Notes under the pieces: model-generated
The model's input: only the letters and a program-made list of their open reading frames with translations
Database searches by the model: none
Told to the model about the DNA's origin: nothing
Made by a program: the position numbers and the translations under genes
NCBI GenBank assembly: GCA_029931535.1
Contig: JAQPZY010001670.1
Location: 2,790,001-2,854,000 of the forward strand
Reading direction: 5' to 3'
From: Margaritifera margaritifera
Taxonomy: Eukaryota; Mollusca; Bivalvia; Unionida; Margaritiferidae
Length of the DNA: 64,000 nucleotides
Shown here: one piece after another, positions 55,601 to 64,000 of the stretch
Layout: every line of letters starts with the position of its first letter
Numbering within the stretch: position 1 is the first letter of the stretch

Positions 55601-56611
55601 AATATGCAGTATTTTTTTAATACAATAATTTTTGTCATGCAAGTGCATCAAATATTTTCACTTAGTGTGTACATGTGCAATATGTGCCATTTGTGGATCA
55701 TCTATATGAACCAGGCTATTTCTGAAACTGAACAGATAACAAGAATTACAGTACAAGACATGATTGGTCCTATTATTTGACCGAACAGTGATTGGATGAA
55801 ATCTGTTTACTCAATATGCCGAGGTGACAATCAAGAAACAGAATGTCTGAATCTGACGATACTACTTCACAAGCTGAAAGAAATGAATCAAACATTAAAG
55901 AATATAGTAAGGAAGAGTGATTTGAAAACATTGTGATGAGTATGATTGAGAATATAACTCATCAATTAAAGAAATGAAGCATCATATTGAAAAGCTCTGG
56001 TCAGAGAAAAGGGACAGTTTAGAAAATGATCATATGGTAAATGAAGAAATAAAGGAAGTGGTAGACACACAGAACAAAGAAATAAAGACCCCAAGAATGA
56101 TTTACTGGGAATAGTGAAATAGCTAAAGAAGTTTGTATTGAGAGCAATGTAAATGCATAGTACAGAAGAAATAACATGAAATTTTACAGAATGAGAGAAA
56201 ATAAACACGAGGATCTCACTGACAAACATACAGTAATGTTACAGAATCCATGGTAATTTATACTGACTCATACGAGATTCTTGCCATACATTGTATCTCC
56301 TCCAAAAAGGTTGGTCTGCACCATTAAATTCATATAAAGGAGACTAAGAAAGCTATTTTTATTTTTTAAAAAGAGGATTAAGCAATTAATATTGGACTTC
56401 AAATTGGGGACATGAAATATAAGTGTCTGATGATATTACATATATGAATCTGGGATTGTTAAATATTCTGAGCCAGCAGGAGGGTAGAAAATCCATTTAA
56501 TTTAAGATCTTTGATGACATAAGGCCAATGATTGAAGAATCAAAATAACAGAACTTTCTTCATAAACAAATGGTAATTAGTATTGTTTGGAATACTATTA
56601 TTGTCTCACAG

Positions 56612-56724
56612 ATGTATGTATATATGTATGTGTGTATGTATGTATGTATGTATGTATGTATGTATGTATGTATGTATGTATGTATGTATATATGTACGTA
56701 CGTACGTATGTATGTATGTATGTG
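56612..56724. repeat. (TATG)n microsatellite
   Basis: About 28 tetranucleotides, with a (TACG)n variant near 56696-56708. Confidence 0.97.
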
Positions 56725-57245
56725 TGAATGAATTTTAGATCATGCTTATATTATTGCTTTTGTTAATATAATATGTTGAGATTACATTTTACAACTGATA
56801 TTTCATTGGCTTCAAAACAAAATGGATAGATCCAACAGATAAATATTTTAAATAAGTTATCAATAACCCTAATGTCAAACAGATCAAATCATTATGCAGT
56901 GAACTGTTTTGAAGAATAATCCAATATGCATGGATAACATGCTTGTACACAAAGTAGATATTCACAGTAATTCTTTAACACATGTTTATATTTATCATGC
57001 TGATATTTCATCAATGTCTAAAAGATATTACTTCGTTTATATGATTCAGTTATAAGTTTGCTTTCTTTTCTTTTCTTTTTTATTGTTGACTTTTTATTTT
57101 GTTTGTAAAAACTTCCATACCTATTTTCAAGTGAATAGTTAAGGACTATGTGGGCATTTGTTTATACCTGAGTTACTTCCCTTGACACTTTCTTAGTTGA
57201 TACTATACAAATGCTTTGCAAGATAGTGCTGTGTTACATGACATG
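56725..57245. other. AT-rich sequence, nothing recognised
   Basis: Lies between the possible ORF1 remnant and ORF2 of the LINE; no feature seen. Confidence 0.45.
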
Positions 57246-57249
57246 TAAA

Positions 57250-57535
57250 ACATACAAACTGTATTATTAAATGATTCTGTAAAAAGAGATCTCTGTTCAA
57301 GTGGTTTAGTTATACAAACTGTATTATTAAATGATACAGAAAATAGAGAGCTCTGTTCATACAGCATGTAAAGTGGTTTAGTTATACAAACTGTATTATT
57401 AAATAATACTGAAAAAAAGAGATTTCTGTATATACAGCATGTAAATTAGTGCAGTTATACAAACTGTATTATTAACAATACTGAAAATAGAGATCTCTGT
57501 TCACACAGCATGTAAAGTGGTGTAGTTATGTGCTT
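57250..57535. repeat. About 75-bp tandem repeat, 4 copies
   Basis: Copies contain GTTATACAAACTGTATTATT, AGAGATCTCTGTTCA and ACAGCATGTAAAGTGGT. Confidence 0.9.
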
Positions 57536-58307
57536 TAAGAATTAATCTATTCTTCTAACTTATATAACTTAGATAACTTAGTTTCTAACAAAGTAGCTAA
57601 TCATATAATACTTATGTGATTGAATTAGGCTTTTTGTGTATATAGACTGAAGTTACTCCTAAGTAACATAATGAGCAGGAATTCATTTTCTCACAGAATA
57701 CAGGTGAAAATGTTACTTATTTTCAACTTTTCTTACTATTTTTAACAAAAAATGAAACATTTGATTATGGAATGTACATAATTATTTTATGTTAGGAATA
57801 AATTATAAGTTAACTGTATAATAATAAATACACAAATAACGTGTTCCTATTAGCTATATCGATTCAAAGCATTGAGTCTTTCAGAAGAAATTTTTAATTT
57901 TACTGTGCCAGATTTTTTCTTCACTCTTTTAAAAAAATTACAGATTTTCTTATGCATTTTACTTCTCTGTCCTTTTACTCACTCTTCTTCTATCTTTTCT
58001 CTATCCTTATATCAATTTGAGAGAGATGTTGGTCTAAATATAAATATGCATAGATGTGCATTTACGTTTTTTTTTCAATTTATCATAACAATGAAGGACA
58101 TTTGTACAGTTGTTATTTTCCTTTAAAAAAAAACTATAAATAAAAATGGATAGCTATATAATGATTATTTCAATGAACTGTCATGGGTTAGGGGATTGAG
58201 AAAAAAGAAAAGATGTCTTAATTTTTTTTAAACAAAAAGAGTATGCAATATAAATGCTACAAGATATGCCCTTTTAATCATGAAAAGAAAAATATATAAA
58301 AACTATT

Positions 58308-60250
58308 TTGGGATTCAAATGTTTTTTGACTGTTTTACTAGCAAGGAAATAGGAACAGTGGGGATTCAAATGTTTTTTTCCCAATGTTTTACTAGCTAGG
58401 TAAAAGGAATAGTGGGAATTCAAATGTTTTTTTAATATTTTACTAGCTAGGTAATAGTAGTGGGGATTCAAATGTTTTTTTGACTATTTTACTAGCTAGG
58501 TAAAAGGAATAATGGGGATTCAAATGTTTTTTTGACTATTTTACTAGCTAGGTAAAAGGAATAATGGGGATTCAAATGTTTTTTGACTATTTTACTAGCT
58601 AGGTAAAAGGAATAGTGGAGATTCAAATGTTTTTTAAATATTTTACTAGCTAGGTAATAGTAGTGGGGATTCAAATGTTTTTTTTGACTATTTTACTAGC
58701 TAGGTAAAAGGAATAATGGGGATTCAAATGTTTTTTGACTATTTTACTAGCTAAGTAAAAGGAATAGTGGAGATTCAAATGTTTTTTGACTATTTTACTA
58801 GCAAGGAAATAGGAACAGTGGGGATTCAAATGTTTTTTGACTGTTTTACTAGCAAGGAAATAGGAACAGTGGGGATTCAAATGTTTTTTTTCCCAATGTT
58901 TTACTAGCTAGGTAAAAGGAATAGTGGAGATTCAAATGTTTTTTGACTATTTTACTAGCTAGGTAAAAGGAGCAGTGGAGATTCAAATGTTTTTTGACTA
59001 TTTTACTAGCTAGGTAAAAGGAATAGTGGAGATTCAAATGTTTTTTGACTATTTTACTAGCTAGGTAAAAGGAGCAGTGGAGATTCAAATGTTTTTTGAC
59101 TATTTTACTAGCTAGGTAAAAGGAGCAATGGAGATTCAAATGTTTTTTGACTATTTTACTAGCTAGGTAAAAGGAGCAGTGGAGATTTAAATGTTTTTTG
59201 ACTATTTTACTAGCTAGGTAAAAGGAGCAGTGGAGATTCAAATGTTTTTTGACTATTTTACTAGCTAGGTCAAAGGAATAGTGGAGATTCAAATGTTTTT
59301 TGACTATTTTACTAGCTAGGTAATAGGAGCAATGGAGATTCAAATGTTTTTTGACATTTTACTAGGTAGATAAAAGGAATAGTGGAGATTCAAATGTTTT
59401 TTGACTATTTTACTAGCGAGGTAAAAGGAATAGTGGGGATTCAAATGTTTTTTGACTATTTTACTAGCAAGGAAATAGGAACAGTGGGGATTCAAATGTT
59501 TTTTGACTATTTTACTAGCAAGGAAATAGGAACAGTGGGGATTCAAATGTTTTTTTCCCAATGTTTTACTAGCTAGGTAAAAGGAATAGTGGAGATTCAA
59601 ATGTTTTTTGACTATTTTACTAGCTAGGTAAAAGGAATAGTGGAGATTCAAATGTTTTTTGACTATTTTACTAGCTAGGTAAAAGGAGCAGTGGAGATTC
59701 AAATGTTTTTTGACTATTTTACTAGCTAGGTCAAAGGAATAGTGGAGATTCAAATGTTTTTTGACTATTTTACTAGCTTGTTAAAAGGAATAGTGGGGAT
59801 TCAAATGTTTTTTTGACTATTTTACTAGCTAGGTAAAAGGAATAGTGGGGATTCAAATGTTTTTTACTATTTTAAAAGCTAGGTAATAGGAATAGTGGTG
59901 ATTCAAATGTTTTTTGACTATTTTACTAGCTAGATAAAAGGAATAGTGGGGATTCAAATGTTTTTTGACTATTTTAAAAGCTAGGTAATGGGAATAGTGG
60001 GGATTCAAATGTTTTTTTGACTATTTTACTAGCTAGATAAAAGGAATAGTGGGGATTCAAATGTTTTTTTACTATTTTAAAAGCTAGGTAATAGGAATAG
60101 TGGGGATTCAAATGTTTTTTTGACTATTTTACTAGCTAGGTAAAAGGAATAGTGGGGATTCAAATGTTTTTTTACTATTTTAAAAGCTAGGTAATAGGAA
60201 TAGTGGGGATTCAAATGTTTTTTTTGTGACTGTTTTACTAGCTAGGTAAT
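58308..60250 (+). repeat. 51-bp array in the LINE endonuclease region, about 38 copies
   Basis: Units of GGGGATTCAAATGTTTTTTG, ACTATTTTACTAGCTAGGTA and AAAGGAATAGT, with 48-54-bp variants. The first unit is the LINE's own GFKCFF...SKE block. The 51-bp unit is 17 codons, so stop-free frames of up to 164 codons occur on the minus strand by chance. Confidence 0.95.
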
Positions 60251-61059
60251 AGGAGTAGCAAAGTTAATAAACAATAATTTTTATTATAAACTTCAAAGAG
60301 TGAAATGAGGAAACAATGTAATAAGATAATTTTAGAAATAAATTAACTACACAATAATTTTGGTGTAAGTAATGTTCAAATATAAAAATAAAGTGAGTTG
60401 TTGGAAATCAGGCAGGAGAAAATGGAAGCTGTTAAAACAACAATGTAAGCAAGATGACTGGAAGAAGGAAAATAGGCTAGTCATTACTGCTGTAATTTAA
60501 AAAATAGATTCTTTGTAAGTTGATCAAATTAATCCTAGATGATGGCACTGTAATATCCAAAGAAAAGGATATAAACAAGGAAACACATAGGTTTTATGAA
60601 GAATTATACAAATACAGACCAGTAGATAATGTTGCATTAAATGACATTCTTCCATACAGTGGTGTTCCAAAATTAAAAGATAGTGAAAATAATTTAAATT
60701 AAAAGCTTTAATTACACATTCTGAGACTCTAAAAGCCCCTAAAATGATGTCAAATAATAAGAGTCCTGGTTCTGATGGCATCACAGCATAGTTTATTTTT
60801 AAAACAACTGGAAAGATAAAGGACATTTTTTTAGTCAGATCAATAAATTATGGATATCTTTCAGGAGGACTTTCTTCAATGCAAAAGACTTGTATTCCTA
60901 AAGGACATAAACTGAAAGTATTTTTTTAAATTGGAGAACAATATCTTTATTGCATGTATCATATAAAATTGCATCTGCATGTATCCCAAATAGGTTGAAA
61001 TCTGTATTGACTAAACTAATGAATAATGATCAGCCTGGTTTTCTGTATGGAAGATGTAT

Positions 61060-62222
61060 AGGAGAAAATATCAGAGCTCTGTAACACATGATGGATTATA
61101 CAGAAATGAATAAAAATATCAGAGCTTTGTAACACATGATGGATTATACAGAAATGAATAAAAATATCAGAGCTCTGTAACACATGATGGATTATACAGA
61201 AATGAATAAAAATATCAGAGCTCTGTAACACATGATGGATTATACAGAAATGAATAAAAATATCAGAGCTTTGTAACACATGATGGATTATACAGAAATG
61301 AATAAAAATATCAGAGCTCTGTAACATATGATGGATTATACAGAAATGAATAAAAATATCAGAGCTTTGTAACACATGATGGATTATACAGAAATGAATA
61401 AAAATATCAGAGCTCTGTAACACATGATGGATTATACAGAAATGAATAAAAATATCAGAGCTCTGTAACACATGATGGATTATACAGAAATGAATAAAAA
61501 TATCAGAGCTCTGTAACACATGATGGATTATACAGAAATGAATAAAAATATCAGAGCTTTGTAACACATGATGGATTATACAGAAATGAATAAAAATAGC
61601 AGAGCTTTGTAACACATGATGGATTATACAGAAATGAATAAAAAAAGCAGAGCTTTGTAACACATAATGGATTATACAGAAATGAATAAAAATAGCAGAG
61701 CTTTGTAACACATGATGGATTATACAGAAATGAATAAAAATAGCAGAGTTTTGTAACACATGATGGATTATACAGAAATGAATAAAAATAGCAGAGCTTT
61801 GTAACACATGATGGATTATACAGAAATGAATAAAAATAGCAGAGCTTTGTAACACATGATGGATTATACAGAAATGAATAAAAATAGCAGAGCTTTGTAA
61901 CACATGATGGATTATACAGAAATAAATCCAAATATCAGAGCTTTGTAACACATGATGGATTATACAGAAATGAATAAAAATAGCAGAGCTTTGTAACACA
62001 TGATGGATTATACAGAAATAAATCCAAATATCAGAGCTTTGTAACACATGATGGATTATACAGAAATGAATAAAAATAGCAGAGCTTTGTAACACATGAT
62101 GGATTATACAGAAATAAATCCAAATATCAGAGCTTGGTAACACATGATGGATTATACAGAAATGAATCAAAATATCAGAGCTTTGTAACACATGATGGAT
62201 TATACAGAAATGAATCCAATTT
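61060..62222 (+). repeat. 48-bp array in the LINE reverse-transcriptase region, 24 copies
   Basis: Units of ATCAGAGCTTTGTAACACAT then GATGGATTATACAGAAATGA and ATAAAAAT (NIRAL-stop-HMMDYTEMNK in the LINE frame). Upstream of it is GENIRAL-type text and downstream PISALLLLIDFETAF, so the unit is the 16-codon block just before the palm motif. A few copies have AATAAATCC in place of AATGAATAAA. Confidence 0.97.
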
Positions 62223-63233
62223 CAGCATTACTATTATTAATAGATTTTGAAACAGCATTCAACTCCTTGACTTGACCTTTTATTCATAGAGTTTTACATT
62301 TTATACATTTTAGTGATTTAATAAGAAAATGGTTTTCAATCTTTTATACAAATATTAAGTCTTATGTGATTGTAAATGGCCATACTTCAAGGAGATTCAG
62401 TCTTGGTCAAGGTTGTCATCATGGCAATACCCTCTCCTCCTATATTGTTATTCTTTGTGTTGAAATACAAGCGCATCTTACAAGGGAAAATCATGGCCTA
62501 AAAGTTCTTAAATAAACAATACTGAGTATATCCTATCACAATATGCAGATGATACATTCCTTATCTTGCAGGCCACCCAAAAATCATGAAAAAATGCTTT
62601 ATAGGTAAAGTTATCAGGTTAGGTAATATGAATGGCAGTAATTTACAAGTTTGATGCAAAATGAATCTTAACTGGTCTCAACTACAATTCACAGTATTAG
62701 GGGTAAAGATCTCCAGCAACCTTCAAGAAATTGTTGAAATTAATCATAATTCTAAAGAAAGAGGTATTAGGAATTTGCTTATGTCATGTCTAAAGTGAAA
62801 TGTAACACCTTTTAGAAAAATTACTGTTTTAAAAACATTGGCAATGTCAAACTTGAATTATCTGTTGATGTCTTTACCAAATCCTCCACAACCGATATTA
62901 AAGAGCTTAATTCCCTATGTTTTAAGTTTGTACAAAATGGTTCAAAATGATAGAATTAGGATGACAATTTTTGTGAACAATTATTCCTATGGTGGACAAT
63001 GCATGACTGATGTATACTGATTCTATGGTTGACAGGGCATGACTGATGTATACTAATTCTATGGTGGACAATGCATGAGTGATATATACTATTTATATGG
63101 TGGAAAATGCATGATTGATATATACTATTCCTATGGTGGATAGGGCATGATTTATGTATACTAATTCTATGGTAGACAATGCATGACTGATATAAACTAT
63201 TTCTATGGTGGACAATGCATGATTGATATATAC

Positions 63234-63357
63234 CAGGGGTGTCAAACATATGGCCTGCGGGCCGGATACAGCCCGCCAGACTCATTATTTATTATTATTA
63301 TTTATTATTATTTATATCAAATCTGGCCCGCCATAGCAAATGAGTTTGACACCCCTG
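63234..63357. mobile_element. hAT-like MITE, 124 bp, copy 1
   Basis: The left end is CAGGGGTGTCAAACATATGG and the right end AGTTTGACACCCCTG, giving 14-bp perfect terminal repeats. The interior has GCGGGCCGGATACAGCCCGC and a (TTA)n-rich middle. CAGGGGTGTCAAAC termini are those of a widespread short hAT-type family. No 8-bp target duplication is visible in the repeat array around it. Confidence 0.85.
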
Positions 63358-63721
63358 TTCCTATGGTCAATAATGCATGATTGATGTGTACTATTCCTAT
63401 GGAGGGCATGATTGATATATACTTTCCTATGGTGGACAATGCGTGATTGATACATACTATTCCGATAGTGGACAATGTATGATAGATATATGCAATTCCT
63501 ATGGTGAACAATGCATGATTGATATATACTATTCTTATGGAGGACAGGGCATGACTGATGTGATGAGTGATATATACTATTTATATGGTGGAAAATGCAT
63601 GATTGATATATACTATTCCTATGGTGGATAGGGCATGATTGATGTATACCAATTCTATGGTAGACAATGCATGACTGATATAAACTATTTCTACGGTGGA
63701 CAATGCATGATTGATATATAC

Positions 63722-63845
63722 CAGGGGTGTCAAACATATGGCATGCGGGCCGGATACAGCTCGCCAGACTCATTATTTATTATTATTATTTATTATTATT
63801 TATATCAAATCTGGCCCACCATAGCAAATGAGTTTGACAACCCTG
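63722..63845. mobile_element. hAT-like MITE, 124 bp, copy 2
   Basis: Same length and flanks as copy 1, exactly 488 bp downstream. It has a few substitutions, including one that breaks the right terminal repeat (TTTGACAACCCTG). The shared flanks mean it arose by tandem duplication of the array segment, not by a second insertion. Confidence 0.88.
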
Positions 63846-64000
63846 TTCCTATGGTCAATAATGCATGATTGATGTGTACTATTCCTATGGTGGATAGGGC
63901 ATGATTGATATATATTTTCCTATGGTGGACAATGCATGATTGATATATACTATTCCAATAGTGGACAATGTATGATTGATATATGCTATTCCTATGGTGA

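Larger units (their letters stand above)
55850..64000 (+). mobile_element. L1/Tx1-type non-LTR retrotransposon, decayed, with internal tandem arrays; continues past window
   Basis: Probable ORF1 remnant at about 55870-56240 (charged, coiled-coil-like, DSLENDHMVNEEIKEVV). ORF2 starts at about 58161 with MIISMNCHGLGD and KRKDVL, then KEKYIKT..GFKCF, the start of an L1/Tx1 AP endonuclease. Reverse-transcriptase text follows: DDGTVISKEKDINKE (60537), NNKSPGSDGIT (60750), INYGYLSGG, CIPKG, LLLLIDFETAFNSL (62227), and the catalytic box SQYADDT (about 62536). C-terminal text is KITVLKTLAMSNLNYLLMSL (62818) and YGGQCMTDVY. Many stops and frameshifts make it inactive. Three tandem arrays of 51, 48 and 36 bp interrupt it at conserved blocks. 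It is antisense to CEP112. Whether 55.85-58.1 kb belongs to the same insertion is likely but not certain. Confidence 0.85.
62985..64000 (+). repeat. 36-bp array in the LINE C-terminal region, runs off the window
   Basis: Units of CCTATGGTGGACAATGCATG then ATTGATATATACTATT (YGGQCMIDIYYS, 12 codons). The first copy continues the LINE frame as NNYSYGGQCMTDVY, which matches the Y-x-x-GG-x-x-M-x-D-I block of L1/Tx1 proteins. Two copies of a 124-bp transposon interrupt it. At least 20 units are visible. Confidence 0.9.

Noticed and set aside
55966..56229. 87-codon minus-strand frame with a hydrophobic segment
   Set aside because: It is antisense to the probable LINE ORF1 remnant, and the hydrophobic look comes from complementing a charged AT-rich coding stretch.
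58849..59753. 164- and 137-codon open frames of repeated YLASKIVKKHLN
   Set aside because: Antisense translation of the 51-bp array in the LINE endonuclease region; 17 codons per unit makes it open by chance.
61016..62191. 391-codon open frame on the minus strand with repeated IHFCIIHHVLQSS
   Set aside because: It is the antisense reading of the 48-bp LINE-derived array. The unit is 16 codons, so one stop-free unit leaves the whole array open. No start context, domain or non-repeat sequence supports a protein.

Overview
This window is animal (metazoan) nuclear DNA, most likely from a mollusc, perhaps a bivalve. It is AT-rich, with GT-AG introns from 0.7 to 22.6 kb, an exceptional density of minisatellites, tRNA-derived SINEs with molluscan-type tails, and dispersed elements built like the bivalve 'pearl'/Helentron-associated elements. 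The species cannot be fixed from the sequence alone.

One gene is recognisable. It is the orthologue of CEP112 (CCDC46), a centrosomal coiled-coil protein, on the minus strand. Fourteen consecutive internal exons lie between 54712 and 1512 and total 1,555 coding bases (about 518 codons). All join in one frame with GT-AG boundaries, and they align almost without gaps to the vertebrate protein as I remember it. The 5' exons lie above 64000 and the 3' exons below 1. I see no convincing second host gene. The remaining open frames are repeat translations, LINE fragments or chance.

The introns hold four kinds of material. (1) About 30 tandem arrays with units of 26-118 bp, including a 2.2-kb 86-bp satellite at 3.7-5.9 kb, a 1.7-kb 30-bp array at 16.9-18.6 kb, and 60-, 80-, 56-, 51-, 48- and 36-bp arrays. 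(2) Two decayed non-LTR retrotransposons on the plus strand: a RTE/Jockey-type element at 43.8-46.75 kb and an L1/Tx1-type element from about 55.85 kb to the right edge. (3) Non-autonomous DNA transposons: a pogo/Tigger-type 1.0-kb element, a hAT-type 185-bp element, two copies of a 124-bp CAGGGGTG-ended element, two palindromic 217-bp TA-flanked MITEs and a 620-bp long inverted repeat. (4) Pearl/HINE-like elements and tRNA-derived SINEs.

The most striking result is where the tandem arrays come from. Several clearly grew out of pre-existing functional sequence. In the L1/Tx1-type LINE, three separate arrays with units of 17, 16 and 12 codons sit at conserved protein blocks: the endonuclease start, the reverse-transcriptase palm region, and a GG-x-x-M-x-D block near the C-terminus. 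In CEP112, the 5' splice site of one exon was copied about 24 times (60-bp unit), the 3' splice site of another about 10 times (80-bp unit), and a third junction about three times. Other arrays derive from a SINE tail, a pearl/HINE tail and probably the palindromic MITE. The window therefore records sequence-independent birth of minisatellites, some of which multiply real splice sites beside the exon they came from.
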